A program made the translations under genes and the position numbers. DNA of 14,373 bases from CALJTV01 sp034435835 (GTDB lineage: Bacteria > Chloroflexota > Dehalococcoidia > GIF9 > UBA5629), in NCBI GenBank assembly GCA_034435835.1, contig DAOTWF010000011.1, forward strand, positions 1 to 14,373, written 5' to 3'. The notes under the pieces were generated by a model that saw only the letters and a list, made by a program, of their open reading frames with translations, did not search any database and was not told the origin of the DNA. Below are positions 1 through 7,388 of the stretch, in pieces (positions within the stretch are counted from its first letter, which is position 1; each line of letters starts with the position of its first letter).

Positions 1-72
1 GGTAGACGCGGCAGTCTCAAAAACTGTTGAGGGGCGACCCTCGTGTCGGTTCGAATCCGACCTTCGGCACCA
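1..72 (+). tRNA. tRNA-Leu(CAA), 5' end cut by the window
   Basis: The anticodon stem is GCAGT (11-15) with ACTGT (23-27). It encloses the loop CTCAAAA, so the anticodon is CAA at 18-20. A long variable arm follows (28-46), as expected for a class II tRNA such as leucine. The T-arm carries GGTTCGAATCC, and a genomically encoded CCA ends at 72. The acceptor 5' strand and the start of the D-arm, roughly 16 nt, lie before the window. Confidence 0.95.
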
Positions 73-82
73 GTATACTTGC

Positions 83-156
83 TGCCGAGTTGTGTAGCGG
101 TAGCACAGGGGACTTTGGATCCCTTAGCCCAGGTTCGAATCCTGGCTCGGCAGCCA
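83..156 (+). tRNA. tRNA-Gln(TTG)
   Basis: The acceptor stem pairs TGCCGAG (83-89) with CTCGGCA (146-152). The anticodon stem GGGGA/TCCCT encloses CTTTGGA, giving anticodon TTG at 115-117. The T-arm carries GGTTCGAATCC, and CCA is encoded (154-156). It lies 10 nt after tRNA-Leu, so the two are probably cotranscribed. No T-rich hairpin terminator separates it from the oxidoreductase gene 76 nt downstream, so some read-through into that gene is possible. Confidence 0.95.
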
Positions 157-232
157 TTTTATCCCCGAAAGTGGTACAATAACCGCGACCGCGCCAAACG
201 ATACTTACTCGCTTATTCAGGAGGTTTTCTGG

Positions 233-2173
233 ATGAACAAACGGTATTCTGTGTTATTCCATCCGATAGAGATAAATGGTTTGCATCTCAAGAACAGGCT
301 CGTCGTCCCGCCGATGGGCACCGGCTTTGCCAGCGAGGACGGAAGCGTATCTGAACGCCTTATCCAGTACCACGAAGCCAGAGCCAGGGGTGGCTTTGGC
401 CTGATCATCCTGGAGGTCACGGCGGTCGATGGTGTGGAGGGTAAAGGGAGCTTACATCAGCTCAGCATATACGATGACCGTTTTATCCCCGGTTTCAAAA
501 AGCTGGTGGAGCGGGTGCATAATGCTGGTGCTAAAGTGGGTATACAGCTGTACCACCCGGGCAGGGTGACATCACCTGCTGTTATAGGCGGGCGTCTGCC
601 AGTGGGACCTTCGCCTCTGCCCGACCCCATCTGGCGGCAGCCAACCAGAGAGCTCACCATTGAAGAGATAAAAGGGCTGGTCGAGGCATTTGCCCAAAGT
701 GCCAGGCGGGCAAAAGAAGCCGGCTTTGACATGGTGGAACTGCATGGCGCCCACGGCTATCTCATCTGCCAGTTCATGTCGGCTTACGCCAACAAACGGA
801 CGGACGAATACGGAGGAGGTTTTGAAGGCTTTGTCCGCTTTCCTGTGGAGATAGTCCGCAGAATAAGACAACTGGTTGGTCCTGATTTCCCCGTCTCCTT
901 CCGTATAAGCGCTGAGGAGAGGGTTACCGGCGGCAGGACGCTCCCTGAAAGCATCGAGATGGCGAAGAGGCTGGTGAAGGAAGGCGTCGATGTTATCCAT
1001 GTTTCTACGGGCGTGATGGAGTCAAGTGCTTTTGTCAGTGCTCCTCCGGATATGGAGGAAGGCTTTAATGCCGGAGCGGCGGCGGCATTCAAAAAGGCTT
1101 TAGCGGTGCCTGTCATAGCGGTGGGGCGCATCCATACCCCACAGGTCGCCGCGGACATAATAAGCTCGGGCAAAGCTGATATGGTTGCCATCGGCAGGCA
1201 GTCGCTGGCGGACCCCGAATGGCCCAATAAAGTGGCTATGGGGCGTGAAGGTGACATCGTTAGGTGTCTTTCCTGCAACGAAGGCTGTATCGAGGGCATC
1301 GCCATATGGGGCAGGCAGTCCATCACCTGTGTCCAGAACCCGGCGTTGGGCAGGGAAGCTGAGTATGCCGCTCCGCGTGCCTCAAGACGCAGGAAAGTGC
1401 TAATTGCAGGTGGCGGACCGGCTGGACTGGAGGCAGCGCGGACGGCAGCATTGTGGGGACACAAGGTGGTGCTTTACGAAAAGGAGAAAGTCCTCGGCGG
1501 ACAGGTGAACATTGCCGTCATACCGCCCATGAAGGATATCTACAAAGAGGTGACCATCTCCCGTGCCAAGGCGATAAAACAGCTTGGGGTGAAGGTGCAC
1601 CCGGGCAAAAAGCTCATACCGGAGATAACAAAGAAGGAATCACCGGACGTCCTGATAATAGCCACTGGGTCTAGACCTCTTATTCCCAATATCGCCGGCA
1701 TTGACCGAAATAACGTGGTCACCGCCAGCGAAGTCCTCAAAGGTGCCAAAGTGGGGGAGAGGGTGGTTGTGGTCGGGGGCGGGCTGGTAGGCTGTGAGAC
1801 CGCGGACTATTTAGCACAGCAGGGCAGGCAGGTAACGATTGTGGAGATGCTCCGCCACACCGCGCGGGATATCGGTCCTGCAGCCCGTTACTTCTTGCGT
1901 CGGCGGATGGCTGAGAAGGGGATAAAGATAATGACGTTGACCACTGTGGAGGAGGTCACGGATGATGGTGTGAAGGTTAGGTCAGAACAGGGAACGCAGA
2001 TCTTATCCCCGGTGGACACGGTAGTGCTGGCAACCGGTGCCGAGCCCGTAAATGAACTTGAGTCGGCGGTCAAGGGCTTTGTCCCGGAGGTATACGTCGT
2101 TGGAGATGCTGCCAAGCCGGGAAAAATCCTGGCGGCTGTGGAGCAGGCGGCGGAGGTAGCACGGAGGCTGTGA
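233..2173 (+). CDS. Old Yellow Enzyme-type flavin/4Fe-4S/FAD oxidoreductase (2,4-dienoyl-CoA reductase / 2-enoate reductase family)
   Basis: A 646-aa three-part NAD(P)H-dependent reductase. Residues 1 to about 335 are the FMN-binding TIM barrel, with HGAHGYL followed by NKRTDEYGG, the usual active-site and FMN region. Next comes a 4Fe-4S cluster motif at C345, C348, C352 and C366. The C-terminal half holds two dinucleotide folds, GGGPAG (393-398, FAD) and GGGLVG (515-520, NAD(P)H), and ends with the GD motif typical of FAD binding. Length and domain order match FadH and clostridial 2-enoate reductases, which reduce alpha,beta-unsaturated carbonyl compounds. The substrate cannot be told from sequence. 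The start is well supported: AGGAGG at 219-224 lies 8 nt before the ATG. It overlaps the next gene, so the two are probably cotranslated. Such fused reductases are common in anaerobes. Confidence 0.9.
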   Translation: MNKRYSVLFHPIEINGLHLKNRLVVPPMGTGFASEDGSVSERLIQYHEARARGGFGLIILEVTAVDGVEGKGSLHQLSIYDDRFIPGFKKLVERVHNAGAKVGIQLYHPGRVTSPAVIGGRLPVGPSPLPDPIWRQPTRELTIEEIKGLVEAFAQSARRAKEAGFDMVELHGAHGYLICQFMSAYANKRTDEYGGGFEGFVRFPVEIVRRIRQLVGPDFPVSFRISAEERVTGGRTLPESIEMAKRLVKEGVDVIHVSTGVMESSAFVSAPPDMEEGFNAGAAAAFKKALAVPVIAVGRIHTPQVAADIISSGKADMVAIGRQSLADPEWPNKVAMGREGDIVRCLSCNEGCIEGIAIWGRQSITCVQNPALGREAEYAAPRASRRRKVLIAGGGPAGLEAARTAALWGHKVVLYEKEKVLGGQVNIAVIPPMKDIYKEVTISRAKAIKQLGVKVHPGKKLIPEITKKESPDVLIIATGSRPLIPNIAGIDRNNVVTASEVLKGAKVGERVVVVGGGLVGCETADYLAQQGRQVTIVEMLRHTARDIGPAARYFLRRRMAEKGIKIMTLTTVEEVTDDGVKVRSEQGTQILSPVDTVVLATGAEPVNELESAVKGFVPEVYVVGDAAKPGKILAAVEQAAEVARRL

Positions 2174-2619
2174 TACGAAACCAGGACTTAAAAGGCGGTG
2201 GCACATATGCCTTGGTGATGCTCCTGAAAAAGAGGGCCTGCCTGCGGGTAGGCAAACTTGGTGTCTGCGAGTTCTCACCCGGGTATTATGTCTATGTAGG
2301 TAGTGCTCTCAATGGTCTATCAGGCAGGCTGAACTACCATCTCAAGTCAGAGAAAAAATTTCACTGGCATGTTGACTATCTATTGGGCTATGCTAAAGTG
2401 GTTGAAATATGGTATACCATGAGCGTGGAAAGGCTCGAATGCAAATGGGGCACAATCCTGCAGAAACTACCAGGAGCTGGTCCTTCTATCCGCGGTTTTG
2501 GCGCATCGGACTGCAAGTGCTACTCCCATCTCCACCATTTTCAGACGATTCCCTCATCAGATCTTTTCAATGAGAAGCTGTGGCAATACGAGCTGCGAGG
2601 GGCATGTCGGCTGGCTTAA
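2170..2619 (+). CDS. DUF123-type GIY-YIG nuclease-like protein
   Basis: A 149-aa protein of the DUF123 family, a stand-alone version of the GIY-YIG endonuclease fold. The GIY element reads GTY at 11-13 and the YIG element reads YVG at 42-44. R53 and H57 follow at the place of the catalytic helix, then HWHVDYL (64-70). The C-terminal half has the family's cysteine/histidine pattern (DCKCYSHLHHF), which may bind metal. The biological role of DUF123 proteins is not established; a DNA nuclease function is inferred from the fold. The GTG start overlaps the TGA of the upstream reductase (GTGA), pointing to translational coupling. A later start would remove the GTY strand. The gene ends about 90 nt before a CRISPR remnant, but nothing shows a functional link. 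Confidence 0.8.
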   Translation: MIRNQDLKGGGTYALVMLLKKRACLRVGKLGVCEFSPGYYVYVGSALNGLSGRLNYHLKSEKKFHWHVDYLLGYAKVVEIWYTMSVERLECKWGTILQKLPGAGPSIRGFGASDCKCYSHLHHFQTIPSSDLFNEKLWQYELRGACRLA

Positions 2620-2652
2620 CAGTCTGATTATGAATGCAACAACCGAGGATTT

Positions 2653-2672
2653 TTGCCCAAAGACTAGGGCAA
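2653..2672. other. Short perfect hairpin in the intergenic region
   Basis: TTGCCC (2653-2658) and GGGCAA (2667-2672) form a 6-bp stem with an 8-nt loop, 33 nt after the stop of the GIY-YIG gene. No T-run follows on either strand, so it is at best a weak terminator. It may only be a chance palindrome. Confidence 0.3.
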
Positions 2673-2707
2673 TGTGAAAGCTACCCAGAACCTTATTAGC
2701 GGCAGTA

Positions 2708-2814
2708 GTTTCAATCCACGCCCCTGCACGGGGGGCGACAAGAGAAGATGAAAGATTTTGCCTTAACTGAAGATTGTTTCAATCCACGCCCTGGTAGCTC
2801 TTTTTCTGGGGGCG
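2708..2814 (-). CRISPR. One-spacer CRISPR remnant, type I-C-like repeat
   Basis: A complete 32-bp repeat lies at 2708-2739, beginning GTTTCAATCCACGCCC and ending GGGGGGCGAC. A 36-bp spacer follows (2740-2775), then a second repeat starting at 2776. Read on the minus strand, the repeat ends GTGGATTGAAAC, the hallmark of type I-C repeats, and 32/36 bp is the usual I-C geometry. The second copy matches the first 16 bases exactly (2776-2791). It then carries 16 unrelated bases in place of the 7-base loop and resumes with GGGGGCG (2808-2814). No third repeat and no cas gene are seen within the window. The unit sits immediately downstream of the minus-strand ABC permease stop, so read-through from that operon would transcribe it in the crRNA sense. 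Probably a relic or an orphan mini-array. Confidence 0.65.
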
Positions 2815-2816
2815 GG

Positions 2817-3581
2817 TCAAATGACCAGCCTTCGCCTCATGGTGAGCATGGAGATGAGGAAGAAGGGGATGGTGAAGGCAAGGATGATTGCCAGCAGCAG
2901 TATGAGGTGGGGGTGTATGTCTCCGTTGAGCAGTGCCCTAGTGAGGTGTACCACCGGGGTGAGCGGTACCACCCAGCTTAACTTTTGTACCAGTATAGGA
3001 AAGGAGGAGAGGGGGAAGAACACTCCGCTGAAGAAGAACATGGGTGTGATGAACAGGCTGAAGTAGTAGTTGAAGCTGTAAATTGAGGGGACAATGGAGG
3101 TGAAGAACAGGGCGATGGAAGCGAACATCAGACCCTCGAGAAAGCAGACAGGGGGTATGAGGAGGGCATAGGGGGAGCGGACCAGACCGAAGGCGGCGGC
3201 TATGACCAGCATGGCAGTGCCGGTCATGGCAGCTCTGGTTGCCCCCCAGAAGATCTCGCCGGCGGACACATCCTCGATGTCCAGAGGCGTGGCTATGATG
3301 GCATCAAAGGTCCTCTGGTGTTCCAGTCGCACGAAGCTGCCATACGTGCACTCGAAGCTGGCGCTGAACATGGCGTAGCCAGCTATGAGCCCGGGGGCGA
3401 TGAATTCGATGTACCTCTGTCCGTCAACCAGACCAACATAAGCCCCTAAGCCCAGTCCCATGGCAAGCAGTATTATCACAGGCTCAGCGACAAAAGCCGG
3501 CGTCTCGGCATGCCACAGCCTAAAGAATACGTCGCGGTTGCGCTGCCATACTCTGATAAACCTGCGCGAGAAAAGTCTCAT
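2817..3581 (-). CDS. ABC-2 type exporter permease, NodJ-like
   Basis: A 254-aa integral membrane protein, the expected length for an ABC-2 permease, with about six hydrophobic segments. The central part has the pattern of the NodJ family: an FIAPGL stretch near residue 85, FECTYGSF near 100, TPL with GEIFW near 125-140, and ITPMFFFSGVFFPLSSFP in the last third. In rhizobia NodIJ exports lipo-oligosaccharide. In other bacteria the same family moves lipids, polysaccharides or drugs, so the substrate here is unknown. The start overlaps the stop of the ATPase gene by 4 bp, so the two subunits are cotranslated partners. The stop lies right beside the CRISPR remnant. Confidence 0.85.
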   Translation of the reverse strand: MRLFSRRFIRVWQRNRDVFFRLWHAETPAFVAEPVIILLAMGLGLGAYVGLVDGQRYIEFIAPGLIAGYAMFSASFECTYGSFVRLEHQRTFDAIIATPLDIEDVSAGEIFWGATRAAMTGTAMLVIAAAFGLVRSPYALLIPPVCFLEGLMFASIALFFTSIVPSIYSFNYYFSLFITPMFFFSGVFFPLSSFPILVQKLSWVVPLTPVVHLTRALLNGDIHPHLILLLAIILAFTIPFFLISMLTMRRRLVI

Positions 3582-4486
3582 TCGGTGAGGTGCCTCCCGG
3601 TGAGTTTAAAGAATACGTCCTCAAGGGTAGGAGGGCGGCTCCTGACTTTCTGTGGTGCGATGAGACCTCTTATCGTTGTCACATCTTTTTCGCTGAGTAC
3701 ATAGATTCTGTTGCCTGCTGTCTCGTATTCGAGCCTTTTCTCATCTAGCATCTGGATAAGGCTGCTTTTCGTATCGGGTTCTACCTCTATTTCCCATATA
3801 TCGTTGCCTATGTGTCTGGACAGGAGTGCTCTGGGGGTATCGCTCTCTATTATTTTCCCCTGGTGCATTATAGCCACGCGGTCGCAGAGGAACTCAGCCT
3901 CCTCCATATTTTGTGTGCACAGCAGCTGAGTGACCCCCTGTGCCTTGAGCTCTATGAGCTTTTCCCACACGAGGTACTTCGCCTGTGGGTCGAGCCCTAT
4001 GGTGGGCTCATCGAGGATGAGGATTTTCGGGGAATTGATCAGTCCCCGGGCTATGAGGAGTCGGCGGCGCATGCCTCCGGAAAGTTCCTTGATGGGGCTC
4101 TTACTTCTGTCATTAAGCTGGAAAAGCTTCAGGATTTCATGGCTGCGTTTTATTGCCTCTTTTTTGGGGATGTCGAAATAGCGAGCAAAGGTGGTCAGGT
4201 TCTGGATAACGGTGAGGTCGGGGTCAAGGTTGTCCACCTGGGGGACAACGCCAAGCATGGCTTTTATTTCGCGGGAGCTGGACTTTAAGTCACGCCCGAA
4301 AACGTATATTTCGCCGGTGGTTGGCGGTGACACGGCTGTTATCATTCTGATGAGCGTGGTCTTGCCGGCACCGTTGGGTCCGAGCAGTCCGTAGCATTCG
4401 CCTTCGTGCACCTGAAGGTCGACTCCGCTTACCGCAGTTATGTCTTTGAATTTTTTGGTCAGGTTTCTGGTCTCGATGGCTGGCAT
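3578..4486 (-). CDS. ABC exporter ATP-binding subunit, NodI/DrrA-like
   Basis: The ATPase partner of the NodJ-like permease, 302 aa from the chosen ATG. Motifs: Walker A GPNGAGKT (36-43), signature LSGGM (134-138), and Walker B LILDEP with D158/E159. The H-loop reads TQNMEEAE, so the usual switch histidine is Q191. Glutamine there is also known in DrrA-type ATPases. The C-terminal 70 residues form the accessory domain typical of ABC-2 exporters. An upstream in-frame ATG at 4567 would add 27 residues unlike the family and has no ribosome site. The ATG at 4486 starts exactly where family members begin (MPAIETRNLTKKF) and has GGAG 11 nt upstream. The gene diverges from tRNA-Gly. Confidence 0.85.
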   Translation of the reverse strand: MPAIETRNLTKKFKDITAVSGVDLQVHEGECYGLLGPNGAGKTTLIRMITAVSPPTTGEIYVFGRDLKSSSREIKAMLGVVPQVDNLDPDLTVIQNLTTFARYFDIPKKEAIKRSHEILKLFQLNDRSKSPIKELSGGMRRRLLIARGLINSPKILILDEPTIGLDPQAKYLVWEKLIELKAQGVTQLLCTQNMEEAEFLCDRVAIMHQGKIIESDTPRALLSRHIGNDIWEIEVEPDTKSSLIQMLDEKRLEYETAGNRIYVLSEKDVTTIRGLIAPQKVRSRPPTLEDVFFKLTGRHLTE

Positions 4487-4581
4487 GGGGCTACCGTCTC
4501 CGGCAAAAGCGCCTTTCATTGTACCAAGCACGGTTTGCGGACAACAAGACTCTGGATTGCCGGGCATATACCTGATGCATT

Positions 4582-4610
4582 TTGACAGGGCTGCCTTTCA
4601 TAGTTAAAAT
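4582..4610 (+). promoter_or_regulatory. Sigma-70-type promoter for tRNA-Gly
   Basis: TTGACA (4582-4587) and TAAAAT (4605-4610) are separated by 17 nt. This places the transcript start near 4617, five bases before the mature tRNA-Gly 5' end. Both spacing and position fit well. Confidence 0.8.
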
Positions 4611-4621
4611 GGGTATGACGT

Positions 4622-4694
4622 GCGGGAGTAACTCAGGTGGTAGAGTACCTGCCTTCCAAGCAGGCTGTCGCGGGTTCGAGTCCCGTCTCCCGCT
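4622..4694 (+). tRNA. tRNA-Gly(TCC)
   Basis: The acceptor stem GCGGGAG (4622-4628) pairs with CTCCCGC (4687-4693). The anticodon stem CCTGC/GCAGG encloses CTTCCAA, giving anticodon TCC at 4655-4657. The T-arm has GGTTCGAGTCC. The discriminator is T4694 and the following CTG is not CCA, so the CCA end must be added by tRNA nucleotidyltransferase. This differs from the two tRNAs at the window start, which encode it. Confidence 0.95.
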
Positions 4695-4785
4695 CTGGAA
4701 GTTTATAGTCTGCGCAGCCTCATTTTAGGAGTCTTCCCTGCCCGGCATCCATCCGGTCTGAATGATTGGACCACGCCATATCTCC

Positions 4786-4815
4786 TTGTTTGTGACTTTA
4801 ATTGTATGGTATATT
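4786..4815 (+). promoter_or_regulatory. thiC: Possible thiC promoter
   Basis: TTGTTT (4786-4791) and TATATT (4810-4815) are separated by 18 nt. The predicted start near 4822 gives a leader of about 22 nt before the ATG at 4844. That leader is too short for a TPP riboswitch. The match to consensus is moderate. Confidence 0.4.
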
Positions 4816-4843
4816 TAGTCTTGATTTCAGTGAGAGTGAAGAT

Positions 4844-6139
4844 ATGACCCAACTGGAACTGGCAAGACAGGGTATTCTGTCACCCCAGCAAAAGCATGTT
4901 GTGGATGTGGAAGGGGTGGCGGAGGAGTTTGTCCTCAGAAATTTAGCTGAGGGCAGGATCGTCATTCCTGCGAATGTAAACCACGGCAACCTTGTTCCCT
5001 GTGGGATAGGGCAGGGACTGCGCGTCAAGGTGAATGCCAATATTGGCACATCATCCGATTATGGGACGGTGGAAAGCGAGCTGCAGAAGCTGCGCGTTGC
5101 TGTACAGTTTGGTGCTGACACGGTGATGGATCTGAGCACAGGCGGCGATATTTCCGCTATCCGCAGGGCGATTATCGAAGCCAGTCATCTACCTGTGGGC
5201 ACTGTCCCGATATATCAGGCAGGAATTGAAGCCATCGAGAGGCGGGGAGCCATAGTAAGCATGACTGCTGACGACATCTTTGCTGCCATTGAGCAGCAGG
5301 CGAAGGACGGCGTGGACTTCATGACCGTGCATTGTGGCGTCACTCTGGCGACCATCGAGCGGTTAAAACGGCAGAGGAGGCTCACCGATGTTGTGTCTCG
5401 GGGAGGGGCTTTCCTCCTCGGCTGGATGCTGCATAATGACCGTGAGAACCCTCTCTATGAATATTTCGACAGGCTGCTCGATATAGCACGCGAGTATGAT
5501 GTGACCTTGAGCCTCGGTGATGGCATGCGCCCGGGCAGTCTGGCAGATGCCACCGACCGCCCGCAGGTGGAGGAACTTATCGTTCTTGGTGAGCTGGTGG
5601 AGCGTGCCAGAGAGGCCGGTGTCCAGGTAATGGTGGAAGGTCCGGGGCATCTGCCGATGGACCAGATCGTCGCCAATGTTCAGCTTGAGAAAAGTCTCTG
5701 CCGCGGTGCGCCTTTTTATGTGTTGGGACCGCTGGTAACGGACATCGCCGCCGGCTATGACCATATTACTGCTGCCATCGGCGCTGCTATAGCTGCGGCT
5801 GCCGGGGCGGACTTTCTCTGTTATGTTACCCCTGCCGAGCACCTTTCTTTGCCGGACAGCGAAGATGTCAAGCTGGGAGTTATAGCCTCCAGAATCGCTG
5901 CCCACGCTGCTGACATCGTCCGCGGGATGCAAGGGGCTGCCAACTGGGACAGGAGTATGTCCAGCGCCAGAAAGAACCTTGATTGGGAGTCGCAGGCGAG
6001 GCTGTCTCTCGATCCGGACAAGGTCAGGGCAGTCCACGAGAAGTACCGAAGCAGTGGTCCTGCCTGCAGCATGTGTGGAAAGTATTGCGCCATGGAGCTG
6101 GTGGAAAAGTATCTCGGCATATCCGCAATAAAGTGTTGA
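4844..6139 (+). CDS. thiC: Phosphomethylpyrimidine synthase ThiC
   Basis: A radical-SAM enzyme that rearranges aminoimidazole ribotide into HMP phosphate, the pyrimidine half of thiamin. At 431 aa it is the short form, lacking the N-terminal extension of the roughly 630-aa E. coli enzyme, as in many anaerobes and archaea. Visible family blocks are NVNHGN, KVNANIGTSSDYG, TVPIYQ, DFMTVHCGV, SLGDGMRPGS, MVEGPGHLPMDQI, YVLGPLVTDIAAGYDHIT and LCYVTPAEHL. The 4Fe-4S cysteines are C408, C411 and C415 (CSMCGKYC), a CX2CX3C spacing one residue tighter than the CX2CX4C of the long form. An ATG at 4802 would add 14 unmatched residues and lies upstream of the predicted transcript start, so 4844 (MTQLELARQG) is preferred. 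No TPP riboswitch is seen upstream. It heads the operon with cinA, speD and speB. Confidence 0.95.
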   Translation: MTQLELARQGILSPQQKHVVDVEGVAEEFVLRNLAEGRIVIPANVNHGNLVPCGIGQGLRVKVNANIGTSSDYGTVESELQKLRVAVQFGADTVMDLSTGGDISAIRRAIIEASHLPVGTVPIYQAGIEAIERRGAIVSMTADDIFAAIEQQAKDGVDFMTVHCGVTLATIERLKRQRRLTDVVSRGGAFLLGWMLHNDRENPLYEYFDRLLDIAREYDVTLSLGDGMRPGSLADATDRPQVEELIVLGELVERAREAGVQVMVEGPGHLPMDQIVANVQLEKSLCRGAPFYVLGPLVTDIAAGYDHITAAIGAAIAAAAGADFLCYVTPAEHLSLPDSEDVKLGVIASRIAAHAADIVRGMQGAANWDRSMSSARKNLDWESQARLSLDPDKVRAVHEKYRSSGPACSMCGKYCAMELVEKYLGISAIKC

Positions 6140-6161
6140 TGCATGCGGGTAGAAGCGCAAG

Positions 6162-7388
6162 ATGAAGGCTGAGATAATCACCGTTGGCACCGAACTGCTG
6201 CTGGGTGAGATAACCAACACGAACTCCGCTTATTTGGCAAGCGAGCTACCGCAGCTAGGGCTGGACCTCCACTTCATATCCACGGTGGGTGATAATCAGA
6301 AGAGGATTATCGATACCTTGAGACTGGCATGGCAGCGCTCCGATGTCATCATCGTGACCGGCGGTCTGGGACCCACTCAGGACGATGTCACCAGGGAGGC
6401 TATTGCTGAATTTCTGGGTGAGGGGATTACCATCGATAGCGGACTGGTGAGGCGTTTTGAGGAGCTGTTCAGGCGCTATGGGATGGAGATGCCGCCGAGC
6501 AATATCAAGCAGGCAGCGGTGATTCCCTCAGCCGAAGTGATCCCCAATCCTAGGGGCACGGCACCGGGCTGGTGGATAGAGAAGGACAATCGGGTTATAG
6601 TTACCATGCCGGGACCTCCGGGGGAGATGCAATTGATGTGGACGAGGGAGGTGCTCCCCAGGTTAAGGCAGATTGCTGGAGGACACGTCATTGTTTCCAG
6701 GACAATCAAGACCTTCGGCTTGACGGAGGCGGAGGTGGACGAGCAGGTGAGCAGGTTTCTATCGTCTATAAACCCCACGTTGGCGACCTATGCCAAGAGG
6801 GACGGTATATATCTGCGCATTACAGCGAAAGCAGCGAGCGAAAACGAAGCCCGGAGCCTCATCGAGCAGAGGGAGGCTGATATCCGTGGGATAATCGGTG
6901 ACTATGTTTGGGGAGTGGACTCAGACAGTCTGGAGGGTGCTGTTGGCTCGCTGTTGGTGGCAAGGGGGTTGACTATTGCCACCGCGGAGTTGTATACTGG
7001 CGGCTTGCTTGCGAGCATGATGACAGATGTCCCTGATTGCTCGAGCTATTTCAAAGGGGGACTTGTCGCCTGTGCTTTGGAGGTGGTGAAGGCTTTTGGC
7101 GTTGACCTTGAAGCAAAGGGCGGGCATGGTGGTGCGGAGTTTGCTGAGGCTATGGCGGATGCTGCTAGAAGAACCATGGGGACGTCTATCGGTTTCAGTC
7201 TAATTGGCCCTGAAACAGGGAGGGAGACAGAGGGGGGTGGTGCTGGCAACATTTATATAGGTATTGACAGTGGCAAGGAGAAGAGGAGTTTACAGAGGAA
7301 ATCTTTTGGCAACCGCGCGCGGGCAAAACAAAGAGCGGTCATATCAGCCCTCTTTGAGTTGCGCAGATTTTTGCTGGAGGAGGCGTAA
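6162..7388 (+). CDS. cinA: CinA-like protein: COG1058 domain plus degenerate PncC amidase domain
   Basis: A 408-aa two-domain protein of normal CinA length. The N-terminal COG1058 (MoCF-like, ADP-ribose pyrophosphatase) domain is intact: GTELLLGEITNTNSAYLA (about 9-26), TGGLGPTQDDVTREA, PNPRGTAPGW and MPGPPGEM. The C-terminal domain aligns with PncC nicotinamide-nucleotide amidase, but the catalytic block ESxTGG reads ELYTGG, with L277 in place of the serine nucleophile. The later GAVS and TGIAGPGG blocks are also lost (GGHGGAEF, LIGPETG). The N-domain is therefore probably active and the amidase domain probably not. The reading frame is open throughout, so this is not a frameshift. It starts 22 nt after thiC with a weak ribosome site, and its TAA shares a base with the speD ATG. 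Confidence 0.88.
   Translation: MKAEIITVGTELLLGEITNTNSAYLASELPQLGLDLHFISTVGDNQKRIIDTLRLAWQRSDVIIVTGGLGPTQDDVTREAIAEFLGEGITIDSGLVRRFEELFRRYGMEMPPSNIKQAAVIPSAEVIPNPRGTAPGWWIEKDNRVIVTMPGPPGEMQLMWTREVLPRLRQIAGGHVIVSRTIKTFGLTEAEVDEQVSRFLSSINPTLATYAKRDGIYLRITAKAASENEARSLIEQREADIRGIIGDYVWGVDSDSLEGAVGSLLVARGLTIATAELYTGGLLASMMTDVPDCSSYFKGGLVACALEVVKAFGVDLEAKGGHGGAEFAEAMADAARRTMGTSIGFSLIGPETGRETEGGGAGNIYIGIDSGKEKRSLQRKSFGNRARAKQRAVISALFELRRFLLEEA

Noticed and set aside
2748..2981. Plus-strand open frame running from the CRISPR spacer into the ABC permease gene.
   Set aside because: It spans repeat and antisense DNA and has no family features.
4487..4567. 27-residue N-terminal extension of the ABC ATPase from the ATG at 4567.
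   Set aside because: The extra residues do not resemble the family, and no ribosome site precedes that ATG.
4802..4843. 14-residue extension of ThiC from the ATG at 4802.
   Set aside because: It overlaps the likely promoter -10 region, and short-form ThiC proteins begin at MTQLE-like sequences.
5363..6220. Long minus-strand open frame (285 codons) opposite thiC.
   Set aside because: thiC is unmistakable on the plus strand. The antisense frame has no recognisable domain and is a shadow of a GC-rich gene.
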